A stretch of 64,000 bases of DNA, from NCBI RefSeq assembly GCF_003402535.2, contig NZ_AP025170.1:3658001-3722000 (forward strand). The letters are read 5' to 3'. Of this stretch, positions 28,331 through 39,000 are shown piece after piece. Both the position numbers and the translations under genes were made by a program. The notes under the pieces are model-generated. The model had not been told where the DNA came from. It was given only the letters and a program-made list of their open reading frames with translations, and did not search any database. Origin of the DNA: Cupriavidus sp. P-10 (lineage in GTDB: Bacteria > Pseudomonadota > Gammaproteobacteria > Burkholderiales > Burkholderiaceae). The first letter of the stretch is position 1. Every line of letters starts with the position of its first letter.

Positions 28331-29590
28331 ATGAAAACTGACAGGATCGACCAGCCCAAGGGCTTCGTCGACAGCAATTGGAGTGCGGCGGCCGGAACCG
28401 GGCGCGGCCGGGTATCGCCGTGGGTATTGGTCACGGCCGTGCTAGTGCTGGCCGGGCTGGGCTGGTTTGCCTGGCGCACGTGGCTGGCGCCCAAGCCGGC
28501 GCCCAAGCCGCCCGCCGCGGTGGTGGTGACCACCGCGCTGGTGCAGCAGGGCGACGTGCCGCTGCAGGTCACGGCCAACGGCAACGTCACCGCGTTATCC
28601 ACGGTCGAGGTGCGGCCGCAGGTGTCGAGCACGGTGCGCACGGTCCATATCAAGGAAGGCCAGACGGTCAAGCCGGGCGAGCTGCTGTTCTCGCTCGACA
28701 CGCGCATGGACGAAGCCAACCTGGCCAAGGCCCAGGCGCAACTGCTGAAGGACCAGGCCGATCTTGCCGACGCCCGCCGCACGCTGGCGCGCAGCAAGGA
28801 ACTGCTCGAGCGCAACTTCATTTCCAAGAGCGCGGTCGATACCGCCCAGGCCAAGGCCGATGGCTTCGAGGCCACCGTGCGCGCCGACCAGGCCACTATC
28901 GAGGCCAGCCGTGTCGCGATCAGCTATGGCTCGATCCGCGCCACCATCAGCGGCCGCACCGGCGTGATCAACGCCTTCCCCGGCTCGCTGGTGCTGCCCA
29001 CCGGCGCCGTGCCGATGGTCACCATCGCGCAGGTGCAGCCGATCGCCGTGACCTTCAGCCTGCCCGAGCGCCAGCTGGCGGCGCTGCGCGAGGCGCTGCA
29101 GGCCGGCCCGGTGCAGGTCACCGCCCAGCCCAACGATGGCAGCAAGACCCCGGTGACCGGCAAGATCACCTTTGTGGACAACACGGTCGACCCGCAGTAC
29201 GGCACCATCCGCGTCAAGGCCCAGTTCGACAACGACGAGCAGCGGCTGTGGCCGGGCACCTACGCCAACGTCAACGCCGTGGTGCAGACGCTCAAGGGGG
29301 CGCTGTCGGTGCCGCCGCAGGCGGTGGTGACCGGCCCCGAAGGCCGCTTCGTCTATGTGGTGCAGCCCGACAGCAAGGTCGCGCGCGTGCCGGTGCAGGT
29401 GATCACCACCACTGCCGCCGCGGCCGTGGTGGAAGGCGTGCAGCCCGGCGCCCGGGTGGTGGTGGAAGGCACGCAGAACCTGCGCCCGGGCGCGCTGGTG
29501 CGCGAGGCGCCGGCGGGCGCCGCCTCCGGTGCGGCCGCCGCACGGCCCGCCGGTTCCGCCACCGCCGCCAACGCCGCCGCGGGGCACTGA
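28331..29590 (+). CDS. RND efflux periplasmic adaptor (MdtA-like)
   Basis: 419 residues. A single N-terminal membrane anchor (about 36-54) is followed by the lipoyl/barrel-sandwich and helical-hairpin domains of membrane fusion proteins (VQVSTVRTVHIKEGQTVKPGELLF-like region, a coiled hairpin of AKAQAQLLKDQADLADA, and ISGRTGVINAFPGSLV). The C-terminal 40 residues are Ala-rich. It bridges an inner-membrane RND pump to an outer-membrane channel. The permease gene follows by 3 nt. Confidence 0.92.
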   Translation: MKTDRIDQPKGFVDSNWSAAAGTGRGRVSPWVLVTAVLVLAGLGWFAWRTWLAPKPAPKPPAAVVVTTALVQQGDVPLQVTANGNVTALSTVEVRPQVSSTVRTVHIKEGQTVKPGELLFSLDTRMDEANLAKAQAQLLKDQADLADARRTLARSKELLERNFISKSAVDTAQAKADGFEATVRADQATIEASRVAISYGSIRATISGRTGVINAFPGSLVLPTGAVPMVTIAQVQPIAVTFSLPERQLAALREALQAGPVQVTAQPNDGSKTPVTGKITFVDNTVDPQYGTIRVKAQFDNDEQRLWPGTYANVNAVVQTLKGALSVPPQAVVTGPEGRFVYVVQPDSKVARVPVQVITTTAAAAVVEGVQPGARVVVEGTQNLRPGALVREAPAGAASGAAAARPAGSATAANAAAGH

Positions 29591-29593
29591 GCC

Positions 29594-32500
29594 ATGACGC
29601 TGTCCGAACTCTGCATCCGCCGTCCGGTGATGACGGTGCTGCTGTGCCTGGCCGTGATCGTGACGGGCATCGTGCTGTATCCGACCATCCCGATCGCCGC
29701 GCTGCCCAGCTTCAACTCGCCGGTGATCCAGGTCACCGCGACGCTGCCGGGCGCGAGCCCGGAAACCATGGCGGCGTCGGTGGCGACGCAGCTGGAAAAG
29801 CAGTTCGCCACCATCCCCGGCGTGTCGGTGATCAGTTCGTCGAATACGCTCGGCAACTCCAGCATCACCATCGAATTCAACAGCGACCGCGATATCGACG
29901 ACGCGGCCGTGGACGTGCAGGCGGCGCTGTTCCGCGCCCAGCGTTCGCTGCCGATCGAGATGACGACGCCGCCTTCGTACCGAAAGGTCAACCCGGCGGA
30001 CGCGCCGGTGCTGCTGCTGGCGATCAATTCGCCGGCGATGAGCCTGGCGGACCTGAATGCCTTCGGTGACAACCTGATTTCGCCCACGCTGGCGACGCTG
30101 CCGGGCGTGGCGCAGGTGCAGATCTTCGGGCAGAAGCGCTTTGCGGTGCGCGTGCGCGCGCACCCGGATGCGCTGGCCGCGCGCGGCCTGACGCTGGACG
30201 AGCTGGCCACCGCGCTGAACCGCGCCAACGCCAACACCCCGGTGGGTACGCTGGACAGCGCACGCCAGACGCTGACGATCCAGGCCAACCGGCAGATGAC
30301 CAACGCCGACGCCTTCCGCAACATCATCGTCGCCAGCCAGCCCAACGGCGCGCTGGTGCGGCTGTCCGACGTGGCCGAGGTCGAGGACAGCGTCGAGACC
30401 ATCAAGACCGGCAGCTGGCTCAACAATGAACGTTCGATCGTGCTGGCCGTGCTGCGCCAGCCCGATGCCAATACCGTGGCGGTGGTCGATGCGATCAAGG
30501 CCGCCCTGCCCCGCCTGATCGCGCAGATGCCGGGCTCGGTCAATGTGGCGGTGGTCAACGACCGCTCCAATTCGATCCGCGAGTCGATCCACGACGTGCA
30601 GTTCACGCTGGCGCTGACGGTGGCGCTGGTGGTGATGGTGATCTTCCTGTTCCTGCGCCGCGCCGCCGCCACGCTGATCCCCACCGTGTCGCTGCCGATC
30701 TCGCTGATCGGCACGGTGGCGCTGATGAAGGCGTTCGGCTACAGCCTGGATAACGTCTCGCTGCTGGCCATCACGCTGGCGGTGGGGCTGGTGGTGGACG
30801 ATGCCATCGTGATGCTCGAGAACATCGTGCGCCATATCGAGGAAGGCGTGCCGCCGCTGAAGGCCGCGCTGGTGGGATCGCGCGAGATGGGCTTCACCAT
30901 CCTGTCCATCTCGATCTCGCTGGTGGCGGTGTTCATCCCGATCTTCTTCATGCCGGGCGTGATCGGCCTGCTCTTCCATGAGTTCGCCGCGGTGGTGTCG
31001 CTGTCGATCCTGGTGTCGGCGGTGGTGTCGCTGACGCTGATCCCGATGCTGTGCGCGCGCTTCCTGTCGGCCGAGAACGTGCCGGTGGATGAGTCGCACC
31101 ATGCCTATGGCGACCATGCGGTGGCGCAGCCTGCCGCGCCGCAGAAGCAGACCCTGGGCATGCGCTCCACGCAGTGGTTCGAGAACCTGTTCGAGTTCAC
31201 GCTGCACCGCTATGCGCGCGGGCTGGACTGGTGCCTGGCGCACCGGCGCACCGTGCTGGCGGTTGCCGGCCTGACCTTCGTGCTGACCGCCGTGCTGTTC
31301 GTCACGATCCCCAAGGGCTTCTTCCCCGAGGAAGACATCGGCCAGATCCGCGTCAACGCCGAAGGCCCGCAGGATATTTCCTTCGACGCCATGGCCGAGC
31401 GCCTGCGCGACGCGGCCGAGCGCATGCGCGCCAACCCCGCGGTCAAGAGCATCGTGGTGGCCATCGGCGGCGGCCCGTCGCCGGCGATCAACACCGGCCG
31501 CATGTTCGTCGAGCTCAAGCCGCGCGGCGAGCGTAATGCCATGCCCAAGGTGATCGAGTCCCTGCGCCGCGATGTGGCCGGCGTGCCCGGGCTGGCGGTG
31601 TATTTCGCGCCGGTGCAGAACCTGCAGCTCGGCGGGCGCCAGAGCAAGAGCCGCTACCAGTACACGCTGCAGAGCGTGAAGGCCGGCCAGCTGCAGGACT
31701 ACTCCGACAAGCTGATGGCAAAGATGCGCGCCGACAGCCTGTTCCGCGATGTCACCAGCGACTCGCAGCAGTCGGGCCTGGAGGCGCACCTGTCGATCGA
31801 CCGCGACAAGGCCAATGCGCTCGGCGTGCAGATGCAGGACGTGCGCACCGCGCTGTATTCGGCATTCGGCGAGCGGCAGGTATCGACCATCTACACCCCG
31901 ATCGACAACTACTACGTGATCCTGCAGGCGGCCGACCTCGACCGCGTCGACGAGACCGCGTTCGCCAAGCTCTACGTGCGCAGCAAGACCGGCCAGATGG
32001 TGCCGCTGTCGGCGTTCGCCACCACCGAGCGCCGCGTCGGCCCGATCGCGGTCAACCACCAGGGGCAGCTGCCGTCGGTGACGGTGTCGTTCAACCTGGC
32101 ACCGGGCGCGGCACTGGGCGACGCGTCGGCGCGCATCGACCGCTACAAGCAGGAGATCGCGATGCCGACGTCGATCTTCACCAGCTGGGGCGGCGACGCG
32201 GCGGTGTTCCAGTCATCGCAGGCCACGCAGATCGTGCTGCTGGTGGCCGCCATCGCGGTGATCTACACGCTGCTGGGCGTGCTGTACGAAAGCTATATCC
32301 ACCCGCTGACCATCCTGGCGGGCCTGCCCTCGGCGGCGGTCGGGGCCTTGCTGACGCTGTTTATCTTCAATGTCGAGCTGTCGCTGATCGCGGTGATCGG
32401 CGTGCTGATGCTGATCGGCATCGTCAAGAAGAACGCGATCATGATGATCGACTTCGCGCTGGCGGCGCAGCGCGAGCAAGGCATGCTTCCGGCCAAGGCA

Positions 32501-32791
32501 ATCCGGCAGGCATGCCTGCTGCGCTTCCGTCCGATCATGATGACCACCTTCGCCGCGGTGATGGGGGCGCTGCCGCTGGCGCTGGGCCTCGGCGCCGGCG
32601 CCGAGCTGCGCCAGCCGCTGGGCCTGGCGGTGGTCGGTGGCCTGCTGTTCTCGCAGGTGATCACGCTGTTCATCACGCCGGTGATCTACCTGGCGCTGGA
32701 CAAGTTCTCGGGCACGGGGCCGCTGCAGATCGACTCGGAAGGCAACAAGCTGCCGGAGAAGGTCCCTGGGGAGACGGTGCGGCAGCACTGA
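29594..32791 (+). CDS. RND multidrug efflux permease (MdtB/AcrB family)
   Basis: 1065 residues, 12 membrane segments and two large periplasmic loops. The proton-relay aspartates are in GLVVDDAIVMLENIVRHIEEG of the fourth membrane segment. The sequence ends KVPGETVRQH. It exports drugs or metabolites by proton antiport with the MdtA-like adaptor. No outer-membrane factor follows; the next gene is the convergent antitoxin 22 nt away, so it must use a channel encoded elsewhere, possibly the OprM-like protein at 58974. No dedicated regulator is adjacent. Confidence 0.93.
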   Translation: MTLSELCIRRPVMTVLLCLAVIVTGIVLYPTIPIAALPSFNSPVIQVTATLPGASPETMAASVATQLEKQFATIPGVSVISSSNTLGNSSITIEFNSDRDIDDAAVDVQAALFRAQRSLPIEMTTPPSYRKVNPADAPVLLLAINSPAMSLADLNAFGDNLISPTLATLPGVAQVQIFGQKRFAVRVRAHPDALAARGLTLDELATALNRANANTPVGTLDSARQTLTIQANRQMTNADAFRNIIVASQPNGALVRLSDVAEVEDSVETIKTGSWLNNERSIVLAVLRQPDANTVAVVDAIKAALPRLIAQMPGSVNVAVVNDRSNSIRESIHDVQFTLALTVALVVMVIFLFLRRAAATLIPTVSLPISLIGTVALMKAFGYSLDNVSLLAITLAVGLVVDDAIVMLENIVRHIEEGVPPLKAALVGSREMGFTILSISISLVAVFIPIFFMPGVIGLLFHEFAAVVSLSILVSAVVSLTLIPMLCARFLSAENVPVDESHHAYGDHAVAQPAAPQKQTLGMRSTQWFENLFEFTLHRYARGLDWCLAHRRTVLAVAGLTFVLTAVLFVTIPKGFFPEEDIGQIRVNAEGPQDISFDAMAERLRDAAERMRANPAVKSIVVAIGGGPSPAINTGRMFVELKPRGERNAMPKVIESLRRDVAGVPGLAVYFAPVQNLQLGGRQSKSRYQYTLQSVKAGQLQDYSDKLMAKMRADSLFRDVTSDSQQSGLEAHLSIDRDKANALGVQMQDVRTALYSAFGERQVSTIYTPIDNYYVILQAADLDRVDETAFAKLYVRSKTGQMVPLSAFATTERRVGPIAVNHQGQLPSVTVSFNLAPGAALGDASARIDRYKQEIAMPTSIFTSWGGDAAVFQSSQATQIVLLVAAIAVIYTLLGVLYESYIHPLTILAGLPSAAVGALLTLFIFNVELSLIAVIGVLMLIGIVKKNAIMMIDFALAAQREQGMLPAKAIRQACLLRFRPIMMTTFAAVMGALPLALGLGAGAELRQPLGLAVVGGLLFSQVITLFITPVIYLALDKFSGTGPLQIDSEGNKLPEKVPGETVRQH

Positions 32792-32813
32792 GGGCGATGG
32801 CTGGCCAGACCAG

Positions 32814-33191
32814 CTATTCGCTCTCTTCGCCCAGCATGTCGCAGGGCACGCCCAGTGCTTGCGCCAGCCTGCGAAGCGCATCGGGGCTGCCGGCGCGCGA
32901 ACGGTTTTCGATCTGGCTGAGATATGGCTTGCTCAGGCCCGCGGCCCGGGCAAGCGCGTCCTGCGTCAGCCGGCGATAGTTGCGCCATGCCTTGACCGGA
33001 TGGTCGCCGGCCAGTTCGGCATCGAGCACGGCGGCCGGCACGCGGAAGCCGTCGTCCTTGGCCCTGGCGGCGTCGAACAGGGCGACGTCGCCCGCGTCTT
33101 CAATCAGGTATTTGACGCGCTCCCACATCTCGATGGGGATCACCGCATATTCGCGGCGGCCGTCTCGTTCAATAAACTGGATTCCAGTCAT
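32814..33191 (-). CDS. HTH antitoxin of a type II toxin-antitoxin pair
   Basis: 125 residues from the ATG at 33191, which overlaps the toxin stop by 4 nt. The N-terminal half (MTGIQFIERDGRREYAVIPIEMWERVKYLIED) is Phd/antitoxin-like and the C-terminal half (about 70-122) is an XRE helix-turn-helix (LTQDALARAAGLSKPYLSQIENRSRAGS). It should bind and neutralise the RelE-like toxin and repress the shared promoter. Toxin-first order resembles HigBA. It is convergent with the RND permease gene. Confidence 0.85.
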   Translation of the reverse strand: MTGIQFIERDGRREYAVIPIEMWERVKYLIEDAGDVALFDAARAKDDGFRVPAAVLDAELAGDHPVKAWRNYRRLTQDALARAAGLSKPYLSQIENRSRAGSPDALRRLAQALGVPCDMLGEESE

Positions 33192-33445
33192 TTGTAAGCT
33201 CCTCCACGTGGGCTGACGGCCAGTACGAGAATCACCAGCCGTCCGTCCTCGATTTCGTACAACACTCGCCAATCCCCTACCCGGAGCCGATAGCCGTTTC
33301 GTCCCGCAAGCTTTCTTGCGTTCGGGTTCGGTGCGTAAGGATCCACGGCAAGGCCATTGACCTTCGCGACGATCGTTGCGGCAAGGTTTCTGGGCATGGC
33401 CTTCAGGGTCTGTGCAGCTTGCCGGGTGAACTCAATGGCGTACAT
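33188..33445 (-). CDS. RelE/ParE-family toxin
   Basis: 85 residues with the RelE fold pattern: EFTRQAAQTLKAMPRNLAATIVAKV, NARKLAGRNGYRLRVGDWRVLYEIEDGRLVI and a C-terminal basic end. Conserved Arg residues in YRLRVGDWRVLY are as in mRNA-cleaving RelE-type toxins. Expected action is ribosome-dependent mRNA cleavage in the cytoplasm. It is the first gene of the pair and is followed by the antitoxin with a 4-nt overlap. Confidence 0.88.
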   Translation of the reverse strand: MYAIEFTRQAAQTLKAMPRNLAATIVAKVNGLAVDPYAPNPNARKLAGRNGYRLRVGDWRVLYEIEDGRLVILVLAVSPRGGAYK

Positions 33446-33463
33446 GCAGCATGTCAGTGCTGC

Positions 33464-33490
33464 GCTAACACGTTAGCAAACAAAGTTAGC
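33464..33490. promoter_or_regulatory. operator-like repeats upstream of the toxin-antitoxin genes
   Basis: GCTAAC (33464-33469), two bases, GTTAGC (33472-33477) form an inverted repeat and a third GTTAGC lies at 33485-33490. They are 18-45 nt upstream of the toxin start, where an autoregulatory HTH antitoxin would bind. Confidence 0.6.
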
Positions 33491-33580
33491 ACGACACGTA
33501 GAGTTGTTCAAGCAGTCGAACATTGCATACATGTGGCATGCACGCCACGCCCTTTGATGTAAGTCATTTACCTATCTGCT

Positions 33581-33599
33581 GTAAATGATAATAATTCTC
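33581..33599 (+). promoter_or_regulatory. Fur box upstream of the TonB receptor operon
   Basis: GTAAATGATAATAATTCTC matches the 19-bp Fur consensus GATAATGATAATCATTATC at 15 of 19 positions by hand alignment, in an AT-rich stretch otherwise rare in this window and 120 nt before the receptor start. It indicates iron-dependent repression by Fur. Confidence 0.75.
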
Positions 33600-33718
33600 G
33601 TTAACTAAAAACGGCGTCACCCGCGGCCATGCGCCGGACGGGCAGCGCCTCTACGCGAGCCAGCCACCCTGTCACGGTTTTCCGCCAGCCAGCGTTCGAT
33701 TTCTTCTGGGGAGAATCC

Positions 33719-35998
33719 ATGAAACGTCGCTGCCTGGCGCGCCTGCGCGCCTCCGTCCGGGTCACGCCTGTTGCCGCCGTCTGCGCGGCGCTGGGCTCGC
33801 CAGCCTTCGCCGCCGAGGGCGATAGCCAGACCACCGCGCTTGCCTCGCTCAATGAAGTGGTGGTCACCGCCACGCGCACCGAGGAGCGTGCCGATGCGGT
33901 CGCCTCCACCATCACCACGCGCGAGGCGCGCCAGATCGAGCGCGCGCAGCCGGTCGACGAGACTGGCCTGTTCGCCGACGAGCCCGATATCGACGTGCCG
34001 CGCGACCGCCGCCGCTTTGGCGCGGGCAGCATCAATATCCGCGGCATCGAAGACAACCGCGTGCTGCAGATGGTCGACGGCGTGCGCCTGCCAGACTTCT
34101 TCAATGGCGGCGGCCCGTCGAACATCTCCAGCTCGACGCGCGATGCGCCGGAGTTTTCGTTCCTGAAGCGCGTGGAAGTGCTGCGCGGGCCGGCGTCGAG
34201 CCTGTATGGCTCGGATGCGATCGGCGGCGTGGTGGCCTATGCGACCAAGGACCCCGTCGACCTGACGCAGGGCCGCAAGGTCGGCGGCGAGGTCGGGCTG
34301 AACTGGAACGGCATCGACAATGGCTTCGGGCAGACCGCGGGCGTGGCCGGCGGCAGCGACACCATCCAGGGCCTCTTCATGGTCGCGAACCGCAATGCGC
34401 ACGAAATGAAGAACATGGGCACCGACGGCTCCAACTCGGTCAACCGCACCAGGCCCAATCCGCAGGACGTGCGCACGCAGGCATGGCTGGGCAAGATCCT
34501 GCTCAACGCCACGCCCGAGCACAAGTTCAAGTTCACCTACGAGCATCGCGACGGCAATACCGACACCGACCTGCTGCGGTTATCCACAGCCCTGCCGCGT
34601 GTGACCGCCGCCAGCGGCAATGAAGACCTGAGCCGCGACCGCGTCAGCCTGGACTACGAGTGGAAGCCCGCCAGCGGCCTGCTGGATCGCCTGGCGGCGC
34701 AGGTCTACTACCAGGAATCGGAGACCTCCACGCTGACCAACCAGGTGCGCAGCAACACCAGCACCGGCTGCTCGGCCACCACGCGCGGCACCAGCCTGTG
34801 CAACGTCGCGCTGGGCTTTGCCTTCAGGCAGGAGCAGACCGGCTTCAACGTGCAGGGCGACAAGTCCTTCGTCACCGGCAGCGTCGGGCACCGGCTGATC
34901 GGCGGCGTCGATTTCATGCGCACGCGCACGTCCGAGTCGCGCGATGCCACGGTGGTCAACCTGACCACCGGCACCACCACCAAGTCCCTCGCCGGCGAGA
35001 ACTTCCCGGTGCACGACTTCCCCACCGGCGAGACGCGCCAGACCGGCGTGTTCGCGCAGGACGAGATGCGCTTCTTCGATGGCCGCTTCACGCTGACGCC
35101 GGGGCTGCGCTTCGACCACTACTCGCTGTCGCCGGATGGCGACGACCTGGTCTACAGCAGTGCCGGCGGCCGCCCGGCGGTCAGCAAGAGCGATTCGCAC
35201 GTGTCGCCCAAGCTGTCGGCACTGTGGCAGGCGACCGACCACGTCAACCTGTGGGCGCAATATGTGTTTGGCTACCGCGCGCCCAACTACCAGGAGGTCA
35301 ACGGCAGCTTCCGCAATCCGGTGCAGGGCTACGGCGCCGCGCCTAACGCGGACCTGAACCCGGAGAAGAGCCGCTCGTTCGAGGTCGGCGCGCGCTATAC
35401 CAGCGACAACGTGCAGACCAGCGTGGCGCTGTTCGATAACCGCTATCGCGACTTTATCGAACAGGTGCAGCTGACCTGCCCGTCCGACCCCGCCTGCCTG
35501 CCCGGCCTGCGCGCGACCTACCAGTACCGCAACCAGACCAGCGTGCGCATCTACGGCGCCGAGTGGCGCGGCGTGTGGCGCTTCCTGCCGCAATGGCGCA
35601 TCGACGGCGCGGTCGCGTATGCGCACGGCACCAATGAGCAGACCGACCAGCCGCTTAACAGCGTGTCGCCGCTGCGCGCGAGCGCGGGGCTGACCTGGGA
35701 GCGCGTGCAGGGCCAGGGTGCCGCAATCCGCTGGCGCGGCGCGCGTCCGGTCACGCGTACCGATGACACGTCGTTCACCTACTTCAAGCCCGCCGGCTAC
35801 GGCGTGGTCGACCTGCAGGCGTGGTGGCGCTTCAACCGCTTCGTCAGCCTGGCGCTGTCGGTGAACAACCTGTTCGACAAGAAGTACTGGCTGTGGGGCG
35901 ACGTGCGCCAGACCGGCGTATCGGCCACCGAGCCCGGCGTGGACTTCTACACGCAGCCGGGCCGTACCTTCGCCGCCAGCCTGAAGCTGTCGTTCTGA
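33719..35998 (+). CDS. TonB-dependent heme/hemoglobin-type outer-membrane receptor
   Basis: 759 residues from the ATG at 33719 (GGGGAG upstream); the frame is open 90 nt further out. A signal peptide (about 1-31), a TonB box near 45-50 (NEVVVTATR), a plug domain with VEVLRGPASSLYGSDAIGG, and a 22-strand barrel ending in an aromatic residue (LKLSF) are visible. Heme receptors carry FRAP and NPNL motifs on the barrel; here YRAP (near 518) and NADLNPEKS follow in the same relation. That and the downstream CobN/ExbB/DUF2149/ChaN genes favour heme or hemoglobin as ligand, although another tetrapyrrole such as cobalamin cannot be excluded. It is the first gene of a Fur-box-preceded operon and ends 26 nt before the chelatase gene. 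Confidence 0.87.
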   Translation: MKRRCLARLRASVRVTPVAAVCAALGSPAFAAEGDSQTTALASLNEVVVTATRTEERADAVASTITTREARQIERAQPVDETGLFADEPDIDVPRDRRRFGAGSINIRGIEDNRVLQMVDGVRLPDFFNGGGPSNISSSTRDAPEFSFLKRVEVLRGPASSLYGSDAIGGVVAYATKDPVDLTQGRKVGGEVGLNWNGIDNGFGQTAGVAGGSDTIQGLFMVANRNAHEMKNMGTDGSNSVNRTRPNPQDVRTQAWLGKILLNATPEHKFKFTYEHRDGNTDTDLLRLSTALPRVTAASGNEDLSRDRVSLDYEWKPASGLLDRLAAQVYYQESETSTLTNQVRSNTSTGCSATTRGTSLCNVALGFAFRQEQTGFNVQGDKSFVTGSVGHRLIGGVDFMRTRTSESRDATVVNLTTGTTTKSLAGENFPVHDFPTGETRQTGVFAQDEMRFFDGRFTLTPGLRFDHYSLSPDGDDLVYSSAGGRPAVSKSDSHVSPKLSALWQATDHVNLWAQYVFGYRAPNYQEVNGSFRNPVQGYGAAPNADLNPEKSRSFEVGARYTSDNVQTSVALFDNRYRDFIEQVQLTCPSDPACLPGLRATYQYRNQTSVRIYGAEWRGVWRFLPQWRIDGAVAYAHGTNEQTDQPLNSVSPLRASAGLTWERVQGQGAAIRWRGARPVTRTDDTSFTYFKPAGYGVVDLQAWWRFNRFVSLALSVNNLFDKKYWLWGDVRQTGVSATEPGVDFYTQPGRTFAASLKLSF

Positions 35999-36024
35999 GC
36001 CACATCGGCTCAAGGAGGTATCGC

Positions 36025-39000
36025 ATGTCCCCACAAAACATAACCGGTCGCTGCCTCTGGGCGCTGCTGTGCCTGCTGGTGTGGATGGGCGCGGCGCAGG
36101 CTGCCACGCCGCGCATCGCCATCCTGACCAGTTCGCCGGTGCCGGCCGGCAAGTTCGGCCCGCTGCGCGAGATGGCGCAGGCGCAGGGCATGACGCTCGA
36201 TGCGCAGTACCTGGAGCGCATGGCGGCGCAGGACATCGCGCCGTTCATCAACAACGCAGACCTGCTGATCGTCGATGCGCCGCGCGACCACATCGTCACC
36301 GCGACGCTGCAACGCCTCGGACCTTTGTGGACCGAAGCGCGCGTACCGCGCGTACTGATCGCCACCGACCGCTACGAAGCACACGGCGTCGACGACAAGC
36401 TCGCGGTGCAACTGCATGCGTACTACGTCAACGGCGGCCGCGGCAACTTCGGCGCGATGATGCGCACGCTCGCGGCACAGCAGTTCCGCCTGCGCGGTGA
36501 CGACGGCATTCCGGCACCCGTGGTGTTTCCCAAGGCCGCCTATTACCACCCGAAGCTGGCAGGCGTGATCACCACGTCGCCGCAGGACGCGCTGGCCGCA
36601 TCGGGCAGCAGCGGTCCGGTGATCGGCATTGCCATCCACCAGGCCTATGTGTCCGGTCTCGACAGCGCCTTTATCGACGACCTGATTGGTCGCCTCGAAG
36701 CACGCCATGCGCGCGTGCTCACGTTTTACGGCCCGGTGATGGATGCCGACGGCATCACGCGCATGGCGATGCCCGGCGGCAAGCGCCTGGTCGATGTGCT
36801 GATCAACGGCCAGATCATGCTGAACCCGCACGGCCGCAAGGCCGAATTCGAGAAGCTCGACGTACCAGTGACGCAGGTCATGCCCTATCGCAGGGGAGAT
36901 GCGCAGGCGTGGCAGGACGACCCGCACGGCATCAGCCTGACCGACACGCCGTTCTACCTGGTGCAGCCCGAACTGGCCGGCGTGATCGATCCCATCCTGG
37001 CCGCTGCCACGGCCAGGGGCGACGGCGCCATCGTCAGCCTGCCCGCGCAGCTCGATACGGTGGCCGACAAGGCGTTGGCACTGGCACGGCTGCGCCACCT
37101 GCCCAACGCCGACAAGCGCGTGGCGATCCTCTACTACAACTACCCGGCCGGCGAGAAGAACCTGTCGGCGTCGTTCCTGAACCTGCCCAGGAGCCTGGCC
37201 AGCACGCTCGCCGCGCTGCGCGCCGCGGGCTATACCACCGAGGCCGCAGACGAAGCGCGCTTGCAGCGCGACCTCGGCGCATTGCTCGCACCGTTCTATC
37301 GCAGCGGCAAGCTGGAGCCTTTGCTCGATGCCGGCCTCGCGGTGTGGATGCCGATGGCGCAATACCGCCGCTGGTACGACGCGCAGCCGGCACCGTTCCG
37401 TGCGGCGGTGGCGCAGCGCTGGGGCAACCCCGAGCAATCGGCGATGGCGGCCACGCACAACGGTGAGGCCGGCTTTGTGATCCCGCGCCTCCAGCTCGGC
37501 AACGTGGTGCTGACGCCGGTGCCGCCGCGCGGCGAGCGCAATGAATCGGACGAGAAGGCGCTGTACCACTCCACCACCACGCCGCTGAACCACTTCTACA
37601 TGGCGGCCTACCTGTGGGCGCGTACCGGAGATGGGGGTCGAGAGGCGCTGGTGCACTACGGCACGCATGGCACGCAGGAATGGACGCCGGGCAAGGAGCG
37701 CGGCCTGTCTGTCACCGACCAGCCCTACCTCGTGCTGGGCAGCGTGCCGGTGATCTATCCGTACATCGTCGACGACGTTGGTGAAGCGATCCAGGCCAAG
37801 CGTCGCGGCCGCGCGGCAATCGTCAGCCACCAGACGCCGCCGTTCCGGCCGGCGGGCCTGCATACCGACATGGTATCGCTGCACGATCAGTTGCATGCGT
37901 ACCTGCAGCAGGACGAAGGCGCGGTGAAGGACACCATCCGCCGGCAGATCCTGTCGCGCAGCGCGTCGATGCACCTGTACGAGGACATGGGCTGGACCGC
38001 CGCGCGTGCGCGCTCGGACTTCACTGGCTACCTGGATGCGCTGCATATCCACCTGCATGAACTTGGCGGGGCGCTGCAGCCTTATGGCCTGCACACGTTC
38101 GGGCAATCGCAGGACGACGGGCTGCGGCTTTATACGACCATGGCGATGCTCGGCAAGGACTGGCTCAGGCGCGTCTTCCCCGAGGAGCCCGAGGAGCTGT
38201 TCGCGGTCGACTACGCGCAACTTGCGCAGACGCCGCCTTATGCGATGGTGCGGCGCTACGTGGCCGAAGGCGCATCGCTCGATGAACTGGGCGACGCGCG
38301 CCAGCGCGAAGACATGCAGCGTGCGCGGCAGCTCTATGCCAGCCTCGATGCATCGCCGGAAAATGCCGGCTTGCTGACCGCGCTGGCCGGCCGCCACCTG
38401 CAATCGGGAACGGGCGGCGATCCGGTGCGCAATCCCGACACGCTGCCGACCGGCCGCAACCTGTACGGCTTCGATCCCTCCAGGGTGCCCAGCCGCGAAG
38501 CGTGGAAAGCGGGCCAGGCCGCCGCCGAGGCGATGATCGCCGACTGGCGCAAGCGCCATGGCCGCTATCCCGACAAGCTGGCGTTCTCGCTGTGGAGCGT
38601 GGAGACCATGCGCCACCAGGGCATGCTCGAAGCGCAGGCGATGGCGGTTCTGGGCGTGCGGCCGAAATGGGATGACGGTGGCCGCGTGGTTGGCGTCGAA
38701 CCGATTCCCGCAGCTGAATTGGGACGCCCGCGCGTGGACGTGGTGCTGTCCGCGACCGGACTCTATCGCGACCACTTCCCTAACCTGATGAAGTGGCTGG
38801 CCGAGGCGGTGAAGCTCGCCGCTGCGCAGCCGGAGGCGGACAACGTCGTCGCCGCGAACACCCGCGCGGTGCGCGAACGGCTGGCGAAGCTGAACGTTCC
38901 CGCCGACAGCCTCGATGCGCTGGCGGTGACGCGCATCTTCGCCAGCGAATCGGGCAACTACGGCACCGGCCTGAACGATGCGGCGATGGCCACCGACACG

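Noticed and set aside
28595..32059. Very long minus-strand open frame of over 1100 codons opposite the RND permease
   Set aside because: It is antisense to clear adaptor and permease genes; its composition (runs of His, Arg, Gln) is the usual shadow of GC-rich codon usage and shows no domain.
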